Assembly (NCBI GenBank): GCA_016931035.1
Contig: JAFGFN010000124.1
Span: 1-38,587, forward strand
Reading direction: 5' to 3'
From: Candidatus Sumerlaeota bacterium
GTDB taxonomy: Bacteria; Sumerlaeota; Sumerlaeia; UBA8349
Length of the DNA stretch: 38,587 nt
Shown here: positions 16,539 through 25,147 of the stretch, piece after piece
Numbering within the stretch: the first letter of the stretch is position 1
Layout: each line of letters begins with the position of its first letter
Made by a program: the position numbers and the translations under genes
Notes under the pieces: generated by a model
Seen by the model: the letters and a program-made list of their open reading frames with translations, nothing else
The model's database searches: none
Told to the model about the DNA's origin: nothing

Positions 16539-19364
16539 CTATCTCGTCGTGCGGAGAACTTCCTCGACGGTGGTGAGGCCGGCGGCGATCTTGAGAATGC
16601 CTTCCTCGCGAAGAATGCGCATCCCCTTGCGGCGCGCCGAGTCGCGGATGACGTGCGCGCGAGTCTCGTTCTCCATCAGCGCGCGCAGGTCGGCGTCGGG
16701 CTTCAGGATTTCGAGCAGCGCCCGGCGGTCGTAGTAGCCGCTGCCGTTGCACACGAGGCACCCTCGGCCGATCATGAACTTGATCGACGAGCGCAGCTTG
16801 AGGATGCCCAAACGCTCGAGTTCCGTGTCGGCCGGGCTGACGGGTTCCTTGCAGCTCTTGCAGATGAGGCGGACCAGGCGCTGGGCGATGATGATCTCGA
16901 GGGCCGAGGAGTAGCGCTTGGCCGAAACGCCCAAGTCCGCCAGCCGCGAGACGGCGGTCGCCGTGTCCATCGTGTGGAGGGTCGTCAGGACGAGGTGACC
17001 CGTGGCGGCCGCGTCGATCGCCATGTTGGCGGTTTCCGTGTCTCGGATCTCGCCCACCAGGATCACGTCGGGGTCCTGGCGCAGGATGGACCGCAGACCC
17101 GTGGCGAAGGTGAAATCCTTGTCCGGGTTGACCTGCATCTGTTTGAGGCCCGAGACCTGGTACTCGACCGGATCTTCGATGGTCACGATGTTGCGCTCGC
17201 CCGTGTTGATTTGCGTCATCGCGACGTAGAGCGTGGTGGATTTGCCCGAGCCGGTCGGGCCGGTAACGAGAATCAGGCCGTGGGGCTTGCGAACGGATTC
17301 GTTGAAGTTAGCGAGGTTCTTGCCCTCGAAGCCGAGCACGTCGGGTTGGATCATGATGCGACGCTGGTCGAGAAGGCGGATAAAGAGAATCTCGCCCATG
17401 TCGCTCGTCGGAGCGCAGTTGACGCGCATGTCGATCTCGACGCCCTCGATGGTGAGGTCGAAACGTCCGTCTTGGGGAGTCGTGTGGTTGGTAATGTCGA
17501 GAACGGCCTCCACCTTGATGGCGGAAAGGAAGGCCAGGGCCACCGAGGGGGGAACCTTCAAGGCGACGGACAAGACGCCGTCCACGCGAAACTGAACGGT
17601 CGCGCCTTCCTCGGTGCGTTCGATGTGGATATCGGTGGCGCGGCGCCGCATGGCGAGGATGTAAATCCCGTTGAGCAACGCCGTCATCGTGTTGGAGGAA
17701 AGCAGGTTCTCGGAGGCGCGTTTCTTCTTCCTGGGCTTGCTGGCGATCTCCGCAATCCTCTCGACAAGATCGGCCAGGTAATCCTCGAAGACGATCACCG
17801 GCTCGATCTCGGAATGGCAGTGGGGGCATTCGTCGAATCGGAGCGTGGCGCCGTAGAGCGAGGCGACATCGGTCGGTTTGCCGCAGGCGTAGCACGTCAT
17901 GCCGGCGAGTCGAGAGCCTTTTCCTCTATATCCCCTCTCTCTTCGACTGAACAGCCCGGAAAGGAACCCCGGCTTCTTCAGCACCATTTCTCCTCCGACC
18001 GAAGAAGGTCCTTCGCCACTCCCGCCGGCTTTTCCGGACCGGGCGGAAGGAGTGCGGCGAAGCAGAAACGCCGCGTAGGCGAGGAGACCGAAGCGCAAGA
18101 CCTTGGGTCGGGAAATGGACGCCAGGATGTTGCCTCGGCGGGCCTGGACGGAGATGAGCGCGTACGGCAAAACCCAGAAGAGGCCGATGAAGACAATGGC
18201 AAAGGCGATCAGCCGACCGTTATCGTCGAGACCGGCGGGTATGAATGGCTTGACGAAGTCTTCATACAGCCCTTGGGCCTCGGTGAGGAACTTCTTTGTT
18301 GTCGGCGACGGCGTCTCGGCCGGGACCGGAGTGGGGGCGTACGTCGTCGGTTGAAGAGGAACGGGCTCCTTCTTGAAGTAGATGGCTATCGTGCCGTTTT
18401 GGATCTCGTTTCGCAGGGCCCGGATGGCCTCGACAGACACATTGAGGTTCTCGGCTCGGGTCAGCGCGTTGGTCGCGTTGGAGAAGAACGAGGGGCCGGC
18501 AAAGGCCCAGAGACGCGCCTTGTTGTAGTAGACCTCGGCGGCGGATCGGCGTTCGTCCTCCGTGGTCGGCGGCAAAGGATCCGGAAGCCGCTCGACCATC
18601 CCCAGCACTCTCTTCTGCTCCGCCTCCGCTTCCGCGACAGGGCTCTTGGTGTGAATCTTGCGGTCCAGCCATGTCCCGTAACAGAACGCCCGCAGCGCCG
18701 TGATCTTGGACAGAATGCTCTTCGACTCCGACCCGAGCGCCTCGCGGACGTGGCTTTTGGGAGACTGAATCGCCTGAGTCAGCCAGTCGATTTTCTTCTC
18801 GATCTCTTCGCAAGCGGCCGCCGACGTCTCCGTCCCGGCGATCGAGTTCCAGAGATCGTCGTGGGCGGCTTTGAACGCCTCTCCGAGATGGGGCGCCAAA
18901 AGTCCGGCCAGCGAGGGGGTGGACTCGATGTAACGATCCGCTTCGTATATCGCCTGCGAGCACGCGTCGTACGTCCCGACGCCGACGTTCTCCCGGATCC
19001 TTGAGACGGCCGCGTTCTCGTATTCGTTCATCGACCGCGGCGCGGGTGGGTGCTCGGGCGAAGTGGAAGGAACGGCATCTTCCGCCGGGCCGGTCGAAGG
19101 GGTGGACGAGGCGGCGGTTCCCTGACCTGCCTCTCGGAACCACTCGATGTCGCTCCGGGGGATCTTCGTATTCATGCCCGAAACGTCCACCGTGAGTTCC
19201 GTCTCGGACTTGGCGACCAGCCAGAATGTCCCCTCCGTTCCATTTTTGAGGTGGATCCGTACGTGTCGTCCCGGTTCAGGCTCTTGACCGGGAACGAGCG
19301 GCGCGGCATTCAGAAGCGCCGCGAGAAGAATAAGAAAGCGAAGCCGGTGGAAGAAGGTTCTCAT
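16539..19364 (-). CDS. PilB/GspE-type ATPase with predicted extracytoplasmic N-domain
   Basis: 941 residues from the ATG at 19364. Residues 1-27 are a signal peptide. A beta-rich segment (HVRIHLKNG...) and about 300 helical, soluble residues follow and should lie outside the inner membrane. A membrane helix is at about 385-406. Then a zinc ribbon (CYAC 491-494, CPHC 513-516), and the secretion ATPase: Walker A GPTGSGKST 702-710, Asp box TIEDPVEY, Walker B with DVILVGEIRD, His box HLVLTTLHTMD, and the late CxxC pairs (CKSC, CLVC) typical of PilB/GspE. The motor should power a type IV pilus or type II secretion fibre. Ordinary PilB/GspE proteins are cytosolic and start with an MshEN domain; here that domain is absent and a membrane-anchored sensor-like region replaces it. 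No other pilus genes are in the window. Confidence 0.88.
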   Translation of the reverse strand: MRTFFHRLRFLILLAALLNAAPLVPGQEPEPGRHVRIHLKNGTEGTFWLVAKSETELTVDVSGMNTKIPRSDIEWFREAGQGTAASSTPSTGPAEDAVPSTSPEHPPAPRSMNEYENAAVSRIRENVGVGTYDACSQAIYEADRYIESTPSLAGLLAPHLGEAFKAAHDDLWNSIAGTETSAAACEEIEKKIDWLTQAIQSPKSHVREALGSESKSILSKITALRAFCYGTWLDRKIHTKSPVAEAEAEQKRVLGMVERLPDPLPPTTEDERRSAAEVYYNKARLWAFAGPSFFSNATNALTRAENLNVSVEAIRALRNEIQNGTIAIYFKKEPVPLQPTTYAPTPVPAETPSPTTKKFLTEAQGLYEDFVKPFIPAGLDDNGRLIAFAIVFIGLFWVLPYALISVQARRGNILASISRPKVLRFGLLAYAAFLLRRTPSARSGKAGGSGEGPSSVGGEMVLKKPGFLSGLFSRRERGYRGKGSRLAGMTCYACGKPTDVASLYGATLRFDECPHCHSEIEPVIVFEDYLADLVERIAEIASKPRKKKRASENLLSSNTMTALLNGIYILAMRRRATDIHIERTEEGATVQFRVDGVLSVALKVPPSVALAFLSAIKVEAVLDITNHTTPQDGRFDLTIEGVEIDMRVNCAPTSDMGEILFIRLLDQRRIMIQPDVLGFEGKNLANFNESVRKPHGLILVTGPTGSGKSTTLYVAMTQINTGERNIVTIEDPVEYQVSGLKQMQVNPDKDFTFATGLRSILRQDPDVILVGEIRDTETANMAIDAAATGHLVLTTLHTMDTATAVSRLADLGVSAKRYSSALEIIIAQRLVRLICKSCKEPVSPADTELERLGILKLRSSIKFMIGRGCLVCNGSGYYDRRALLEILKPDADLRALMENETRAHVIRDSARRKGMRILREEGILKIAAGLTTVEEVLRTTR

Positions 19365-19702
19365 GAGTCGGACACTCCGAGGAGATGGCCGTTTCCGATA
19401 GTGGTGAAGAGACATTGGGGAACGCGACAAGGCTCCCTTCCTTCTCGTATGGTATCGCCCACCAGAGTTAAGCACTTTTCCCCTGGTCGGTGCAAGTCCT
19501 ATCGCAAGAGACCATCGCGGAGACGACCACGCCGAAACGAGGAAAGGCCGCCGACGACGAGGTTCCCGCCGGATCGTGGGTTGTCTTCATCTTTCCTTTT
19601 GGACTTGCAACTTGCGGGGCGAAGACTGAAACTCGAATGGCATCGTTATCCCGGGGTCTTCCCGATGCGCGGAAGCCGTCCGGCAATCAGGGGGAAACCA
19701 AG
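19365..19702. other. Divergent intergenic region
   Basis: About 340 bases between the start of the PilB-like ATPase (minus) and the chosen start of the lipoprotein gene (plus). It should hold both promoters. In-frame upstream ATG codons at 19490 and 19637 could extend the lipoprotein gene, but their translation lacks a signal peptide at the N-terminus. I see no clear operator or riboswitch. Confidence 0.5.
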
Positions 19703-20680
19703 GTGGTGTTTCCGCGATCCAACAGGTACTCGGCTCTCTTCGGAAGAGCGTTCCACGCACGCAGGACGCTGGTCTTGCTGACCTGTTTCGCCGTCGTTTC
19801 AGCCGGGTGCGCCCGGATCTCCTCTCTGACGCGCCGCCCTTCGAGGCGTCGCGAACCGGTTCGAGTCGCCGCCCGGGGCGAGGCGCCCCTCGTGCCGCAG
19901 GCGCGACGTTCCGAGAGAGTTCCGGCGACGGAACCCGAGGGCGGGTTCGCGCCCGTTCCCGCGCCCGACCAAACGTCCGCCCTCCGGCGTCCCGGTCCGC
20001 AATTCCCGCAATGGGGATCGAGTCGACTGGACTTGCCGGTCGTCGTGGCGCTCTCGACCGAGGCGGCGTCGCGCGTCGAGGCGGTCATGATCGCGCGTCG
20101 AGAGGCCTTGGACCAGGCGGAGCGACGCATGGCCGACTACGTGGCGCAGCTCCCCACGCCCGATGGGGCGAACACCGTCGGGGGACTTCTGAGCGGCGAT
20201 CGGGCCCTTGCCGACCGCCTTGAAGAACGGATTCGGTCCTCGATCGAAACGCCGGCTCAAGGCGAGATCGAGGGAGGGCGCTACGCACTGAGGGCCCGCC
20301 TCGCGCTCGAACCGATCGCCCTCGAGATCTGGGGCGAGGAAGTGCCAACGGCGCCATCCGCCGATTCCCCGAGACCCGTGCGTCCGCGGGTCTTCGAGAT
20401 CGAGCCGCAGGGGGCGGGTCCGTCGGACATGAAGATGAAGGCTCATCAAGCGGCGCTGGAGAACGCGCGCCGCGAGCTGCTCGAGCGGCTCAAGCGCGAG
20501 AGCCTGTTTCCCAACTACACGATCGAGGACCTGATGTTGGCCGACGACGAAGCCTCGCGGCAGGTGCGCGCCGCGGTCGAATCGGCGCGGATCGAACAAG
20601 AACGCTATCCGGCGCCGAATGTGTGCGAGATCGTCCTGGAGCTGGACATCGAGCCGCTGCTCAACCTCCTCAAGCGTTGA
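19703..20680 (+). CDS. Lipoprotein with two LPP20-like repeats
   Basis: About 325 residues. The N-terminus has basic residues, a hydrophobic stretch and the lipobox VSAGC, so it should be a lipid-anchored envelope protein. A Pro/Arg-rich linker follows. Two helix-strand modules come next, one around ARREALDQAERRM and one around HQAALENARRELLERL, each followed by a strand, similar to LPP20-type lipoprotein domains. Start GTG at 19703 is chosen because AGGGGG lies 8 bases upstream and it places the signal sequence near the N-terminus; upstream ATGs are less likely. It is divergent from the PilB-like ATPase and 18 bases ahead of maf. Exact role unknown. Confidence 0.65.
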   Translation: MVFPRSNRYSALFGRAFHARRTLVLLTCFAVVSAGCARISSLTRRPSRRREPVRVAARGEAPLVPQARRSERVPATEPEGGFAPVPAPDQTSALRRPGPQFPQWGSSRLDLPVVVALSTEAASRVEAVMIARREALDQAERRMADYVAQLPTPDGANTVGGLLSGDRALADRLEERIRSSIETPAQGEIEGGRYALRARLALEPIALEIWGEEVPTAPSADSPRPVRPRVFEIEPQGAGPSDMKMKAHQAALENARRELLERLKRESLFPNYTIEDLMLADDEASRQVRAAVESARIEQERYPAPNVCEIVLELDIEPLLNLLKR

Positions 20681-20698
20681 CCCTTGCCGCCCTCCCTC

Positions 20699-21325
20699 AT
20701 GAACCAGAATGACGCGAGAAAGCCCTTGATACTGGCTTCGGCTTCGCCTCGCCGACGCGATTTGCTCGAGCAGCTCGGCATTCCCTTCGAAATCGTCCCG
20801 AGCGCCGTCGACGAGTCGGATCTTCAAGCCCCGACGCCGCGCGAATTCGCGATCTTGGCCGCCCGGGAAAAGTGTCTCGACGTGGCGCGGCGAGTCGCGC
20901 GCGACGCCGTTGTCCTTGCGGCCGACACAATCGTTTGCGTGCCCGAGGCCGACGCGGGAGAGGAAATCGTTCTGGGTAAACCGTCGGGTCCTGAAGAAGC
21001 GCGCGAAATGCTCAGGCGACTGAGCGGCATCGCGCACCGAGTGATCACGGGGATGGCCGTTCGCGCCGGCGGGGGCGAGGTTCTGACCGGCGCCGAAGAA
21101 ACCCGGGTGACATTCCGCTGTCTCAGCGACACGGAGATCGCGGATTACGTTGCCACGGGCGAGCCGCTCGACAAGGCCGGTTCCTACGGGGCGCAAGGGC
21201 TCGGGGTCCGCCTGATCGAGTCGGTCGACGGCGATTTCAGCAACGTCATCGGCCTTCCGATGGATCTCACCCGCTCTCTTCTTCGCCAAGACTACCCTCA
21301 GGTCGGACGAGACGCTCAATCCTAG
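20699..21325 (+). CDS. maf: Maf-family nucleoside triphosphate pyrophosphatase
   Basis: 208 residues, full length. Family motifs: LASASPRRRDLLEQLG at the N-terminus, the acidic LAADTIV, LGKP, RVITG and FSNVIGLP near the end. Maf enzymes hydrolyse dTTP, UTP or modified pyrimidine nucleotides to monophosphates and limit misincorporation or cell division. ATG at 20699 is chosen; a TTG five codons earlier is possible. It follows the lipoprotein gene by 18 bases, likely one transcript. Confidence 0.93.
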   Translation: MNQNDARKPLILASASPRRRDLLEQLGIPFEIVPSAVDESDLQAPTPREFAILAAREKCLDVARRVARDAVVLAADTIVCVPEADAGEEIVLGKPSGPEEAREMLRRLSGIAHRVITGMAVRAGGGEVLTGAEETRVTFRCLSDTEIADYVATGEPLDKAGSYGAQGLGVRLIESVDGDFSNVIGLPMDLTRSLLRQDYPQVGRDAQS

Positions 21326-21514
21326 CGGAGCGTCACCTTCGGCGCAACGGACCGTACACCGTTCAGAGTACAGGCTTCTCGTCAGGGCGGAGCCCGCCGT
21401 CGCCCGGCAGCCTGCCTGATCGGTTCAAGAGCAACCTGAAGATTGTATTCTGAACTCCGTATTCCGAAGTCGCCCGACGAAAAGCGCGTGCCGGAATTGC
21501 GACGATCGCGTTGA

Positions 21515-22183
21515 CTACAGACGGATTTCCTGCCCGGTGCTCTGTTCGAGGTAGGCTTCGACTTCCTGCTTGATCCTAGCGATGAGATCGTCGGGCATCT
21601 CCACTTCGGCAACGCTCACCTCTTCGTCCGAATCGGCGCGGACGAACCGGAGCGTCGTCTCCCCCGTCTCGGGATCGGTCGCGGCGGGTCGCCATTTGAA
21701 GATACGGTACTTCATCAAGAGGTGCGCGAGGAAGAAGAGATGAGGTCGGAAGTCCCCCTCGTCGGGGTCGCGTTCCGAAAGCGAGTCGAAAAGCGCGGCC
21801 AGCGCCACGTTGCGTTCCGCGCGGTTGAGCTTGCGCGGGGGAAGGTCGTCCGCGGTCCGCCGCCCGACCCAGAAGGAGAAGTAGGCGGCCTCCTTCATCT
21901 CGTCCCAGCATTTCGGGCAATAGTCCCGGCGCTCGAAGGGCGGCGGGGGCTCCTCCTTCTCCCCCTTCTCTTCCTTCACGGCGGGCGCGACGGACTCGGG
22001 CACGTCGACCGCCTCGGGCGATTCGGGCCGTTCGGATGAATCGTCGCTCGCGTCGGTCGCCTCGTCGCGTTCCCTCTCGACGAGAACCGAAGGGTGACGG
22101 GTCGCCTCGACGAGCGAGGCGCCGCACGCGGCGCAGTCGGTGCGTCTCTTTCCGATTTGCATGTAGTCGGGGGTTTCGAGCAT
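21515..22183 (-). CDS. Conserved CxxC-pair protein, unknown function
   Basis: 222 residues with two cysteine pairs, CAAC near residue 18 and CPKC near residue 90, that could bind one zinc. Between them is an acidic, low-complexity linker rich in Glu, Ser, Asp and Pro. The C-terminal half is helical with an RKLNRAERNVALAAL segment and a LLMKYRIFKW core. No signal peptide, no membrane span. It is the last gene of the long lolA-to-here operon, 27 bases after holA. I do not recognise a named family. Confidence 0.7.
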   Translation of the reverse strand: MLETPDYMQIGKRRTDCAACGASLVEATRHPSVLVERERDEATDASDDSSERPESPEAVDVPESVAPAVKEEKGEKEEPPPPFERRDYCPKCWDEMKEAAYFSFWVGRRTADDLPPRKLNRAERNVALAALFDSLSERDPDEGDFRPHLFFLAHLLMKYRIFKWRPAATDPETGETTLRFVRADSDEEVSVAEVEMPDDLIARIKQEVEAYLEQSTGQEIRL

Positions 22184-22210
22184 GAAGTTCAGTCTCCGTT
22201 GGAATCTCTG

Positions 22211-23182
22211 TTATCCGCCTGCTCTCGCCGCGGCGCGTCGCCCGTTCCCCTCGCAGAACTCGACGATGAAGGTTTCGAGGAGGAGCTGGACGTCGGCCAC
22301 GTAGGGATCGTTCTGAGAAGGATAGAGCCAGCGGTTGACGTCGAGAAGCCGCTCCAGGGCGCGGATGAGTTCTGGAAATTGGAACGCGGGCGCGGCGCCC
22401 TGGATCTTGCGCTGGACGAACGCGGGTTGTTTGAGCAGGTTGAGACGCGCGTCTTGGGGCATGTACTTCATCTCCAGGACGTCGCGGTTCGTCTCGGCGG
22501 ACTCGGTGCGCAGGAGGATCTTCGCCTGAGTCAGGAAGCGCACGTTGCGCAAGAGTTCGTGAAACACGCGGGTGCGCGAGTCGTCGCGATAGACGGCCCG
22601 GAAATGCTTGAGGCACTCGGCCGTCTCGCGACGAACCAAGGCGGCGCTCATCAGGAAGACGGGATCTTGTTCCTTGTAGGGAGGCTTGATCACCTCGCCC
22701 AACGGCGATTCGAGGATCAGCCGATAGAGCGGCGCCTTGTCGTCGATGTATTGCCCTCGGTCGGACTCGACGATGTTGCTGAAGACGAGCGCGTTCTCCG
22801 TGGCCGCGAGGTCCTGCATCACGAAACGGGCGAGAGCCTCGACGGGCGTCAGCTTCTTCTTCGACGCCGCGTCTTTCTCCCCCGATTTCTTCTTCGACGC
22901 GGCGCGCCCGGCGCTTCGCCGTCCCGTTCCTCCGGCCAGGAAGTCGGGCAGGTCGTGCACAACCACGACGCGACGGCTGTCGGGAAGAAACGGGATCGTC
23001 GCCAGCTCCGAGAGAACTTGCGGAAGAATCTTCGCCAGGTTGAGCGGCGCGCTCGACGTCGGGTAAATCTCGAGCAGGTTCTCGTCGCGCATCTCCGGCG
23101 TCACCAATTCGTCGATCAAGACCTCGCGTTGGCGCGTCACCCATTTCGCGTCGAGACTGTGAATCAGATAGAGCTGCTTCAT
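22211..23182 (-). CDS. holA: DNA polymerase III delta subunit-like (HolA)
   Basis: 323 residues. The N-terminal half follows the HolA plan: a strand-forming start (KQLYLIHSL), a segment ending LATIPFLPDSRRVVVVHDLPDFL, which matches the clamp-loader delta region where the first domain strand leads to the helix, and a helical C-terminal half. Delta opens the beta clamp during loading. A lysine-rich insertion (two SKKK blocks, about residues 90-115) interrupts the domain. The start ATG at 23182 overlaps the stop of the DUF4416 gene (ATGA). Support also comes from context: an lptE-like gene is in the same operon, as in E. coli. Sequence conservation is weak, so this remains likely rather than certain. 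Confidence 0.65.
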   Translation of the reverse strand: MKQLYLIHSLDAKWVTRQREVLIDELVTPEMRDENLLEIYPTSSAPLNLAKILPQVLSELATIPFLPDSRRVVVVHDLPDFLAGGTGRRSAGRAASKKKSGEKDAASKKKLTPVEALARFVMQDLAATENALVFSNIVESDRGQYIDDKAPLYRLILESPLGEVIKPPYKEQDPVFLMSAALVRRETAECLKHFRAVYRDDSRTRVFHELLRNVRFLTQAKILLRTESAETNRDVLEMKYMPQDARLNLLKQPAFVQRKIQGAAPAFQFPELIRALERLLDVNRWLYPSQNDPYVADVQLLLETFIVEFCEGNGRRAAARAGG

Positions 23183-23745
23183 GACGAAGGATCTTTCAGC
23201 GTCTCGGCGTACGCTCGACGCAAGCGGTTGAAGAACGCGAGGGTCTCGGGCGTCCGATAGTCGGCGTAAGTCCACTCCATCGGCTCGAAGCCCCGTTCGC
23301 GCCGTTTGAACGCGAGCGTGACCTCTTCGAAGATTCCCTGTCCCACATAGAGTCGATGCGCGTGGTCCTTGGTCGTCGCCAGGACGACTTTGGCCAAGTT
23401 GAGATAGCCCGGATCGATGTTGATCGGTCTCGGCGGTTCCTCTTCGCCCGGTCGCGCGGCACGGGCCAGCGCCGTCTCGATCTCGTTCGTTCGCCGCTTA
23501 ATCGCCGTGAGCCGTTCGGGCTCGATCGGGTCGCGCGGCGACATGAACCGTTTCCTGAGCCCTCGTCCGAATTCCGCCGCGTAGTAATCGGTGAACGGAT
23601 CGAAATCGTAGTCCTCGCCGCGAAGGGCGATGGGGCCGAACTCGGATTCGAGGCGAGTCTCGACGTCGTCGAACAGCCGCGGGTCGCCCGTCATCAGGGC
23701 GAAGAACAACCGGACCTTGGGTGGATCTTCGCGGCAGCGGCCCAT
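23179..23745 (-). CDS. DUF4416 family protein
   Basis: 188 residues matching the DUF4416 family: an N-terminal VRLFFALMTGDPRLF, a central DYYAAEFG, and PINIDPGYLNLAKVVLATTKDH near residue 105-130. These proteins have no established biochemical role. It is soluble, lies 16 bases after the response regulator and overlaps holA by four bases, so it is co-translated with the replication gene. The preserved motifs argue it is functional. Confidence 0.9.
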   Translation of the reverse strand: MGRCREDPPKVRLFFALMTGDPRLFDDVETRLESEFGPIALRGEDYDFDPFTDYYAAEFGRGLRKRFMSPRDPIEPERLTAIKRRTNEIETALARAARPGEEEPPRPINIDPGYLNLAKVVLATTKDHAHRLYVGQGIFEEVTLAFKRRERGFEPMEWTYADYRTPETLAFFNRLRRAYAETLKDPSS

Positions 23746-23761
23746 GGCAACGCGCGTCGCC

Positions 23762-25051
23762 TCACGCCATTCTCATCACCAGGTTCAGGCACTCGACGGC
23801 CGTGTCGCGGATCTTGGCCAGCGCCTGTTTGTCCTTGATCTCGGGATGAATGTAGGGATTGCGGAAATGCTGGAGATTCACCAGCAGCTCGGCCAGCCGC
23901 ACCACCTCGTCGCCTTCGTCGAACCCCTTGATCCCCAGCGGATTCTGGATCCTCACGGTCTTGTTCGCCTGCTTGAACTCGTACGTGCGCCCGAACGCCA
24001 GCAACACGATGCCCAGCGCCTTGAGGCCGTCGGGACGGTACTTCGACGTGTGTTCCAGAATCCGCAGAAACGTTTGCCGCACGTTGTCGATCGTGAAGTC
24101 CATGGCGCGGTCGCGCATCGTCTGGAGAATATGTTGGTGAAAGAACATGTTGACGTGGTTCGACGGCTTCTCGAGCAAACTGCGGATCAGGTCGTAGTTC
24201 TTCCTCTCGCCGAGAAACTTGGCCAGACGGCGTCGCAGGTTGAGCTTGGCCTGGTTCTCGACGCTGAAGCAGAACGAGAAACACGTGCTGCGCGAAAGAT
24301 CGACCATCCCGATCCCCTCGGAATTCTGGAACAGGAATTCCGCCGTCCGGAACGCATCGAGCGTCTCGGGATCGAGTTGCGAGATCTGGGGAATCATCTC
24401 GGCGATCTCGGCGTTGACCTTCTCCAGGTTCGCGCCCTCCGCGGCGGGCGCGGCCAGCGCGCGGTCGAGATCCGCGCGCGTGGTTTGGCGCAGCTGCGCC
24501 TCGCTCAGGACCGACAGGGCGTCGAACGCCTCGCCCTTGACGTAGGAGTCGAGATTCGGATCGGCCAGGATTTCGCGCAACCGCACGATGGCATGTTCCG
24601 TGTCGATCGCGGCGTCCTCCGAAGCGGGAAGGAACGACTCGATCTCCTTGAGGGCCGCGCGCGACGTGACGTACGTGGCGTACGCGCCCCGGATGCAGTC
24701 GTAGAGCGTGTCGATCTCTTCCTCGATTCGGGCCTTGCTGAGAACGTAGGCCGCGCCCAGCTGCGAGGCGATGGCGCCTTCGTCGAACGTCCCGACGGCC
24801 GAGATCATGATGATCGGCATGCACGGCATGACGGCCCGCGCGTCGCGAATGAGGGTGAGTCCCTCGCGATCGGTGCGCATCTGAAGGTCCGTGACCATCA
24901 CATCGGGCGATTGGCCTTTGAGCACCTCCATCGCTTGGTCGCCGTGTTCGGCCTGGAGGACCGACATTCCCTGAATCGCGAGGTTGCGGCTGAACGCCTC
25001 GCGGTACTGTTGGTTGTCGTCTACGATGAGAACCCTAATGGACTCGGTCAT
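23762..25051 (-). CDS. Response regulator with HEPN-like C-terminal domain
   Basis: 429 residues from the ATG at 25051 (GGAG upstream). Residues 1-125 form a receiver domain with Asp11, Asp12, phospho-acceptor Asp55, Ser84 and Lys106. About 300 helical residues without a DNA-binding HTH follow. The last 45 residues have two helices around Arg397-Asn-Pro-Tyr-Ile-His402, an RNxxxH arrangement like the RX4-6H active site of HEPN RNases. The kinase just upstream in the operon is the obvious partner. Output could be RNA cleavage or protein binding instead of transcription; this is inferred from a short motif. One could also read the tail as an uncharacterised helical effector. Confidence 0.8.
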   Translation of the reverse strand: MTESIRVLIVDDNQQYREAFSRNLAIQGMSVLQAEHGDQAMEVLKGQSPDVMVTDLQMRTDREGLTLIRDARAVMPCMPIIMISAVGTFDEGAIASQLGAAYVLSKARIEEEIDTLYDCIRGAYATYVTSRAALKEIESFLPASEDAAIDTEHAIVRLREILADPNLDSYVKGEAFDALSVLSEAQLRQTTRADLDRALAAPAAEGANLEKVNAEIAEMIPQISQLDPETLDAFRTAEFLFQNSEGIGMVDLSRSTCFSFCFSVENQAKLNLRRRLAKFLGERKNYDLIRSLLEKPSNHVNMFFHQHILQTMRDRAMDFTIDNVRQTFLRILEHTSKYRPDGLKALGIVLLAFGRTYEFKQANKTVRIQNPLGIKGFDEGDEVVRLAELLVNLQHFRNPYIHPEIKDKQALAKIRDTAVECLNLVMRMA

Positions 25052-25147
25052 AATGGAATCTCCAAGTGGTGGGGTGGGCGCTTCGCCCGGGACTCGTCGT
25101 CGGCGCAACGCCGGTGGCGCTCAGCGGCTCCGCCCGCCCGGTCGCGC

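Noticed and set aside
16653..19004. Long plus-strand frame opposite the PilB-like ATPase
   Set aside because: No domain in the translation; Walker and cysteine motifs are on the minus strand.
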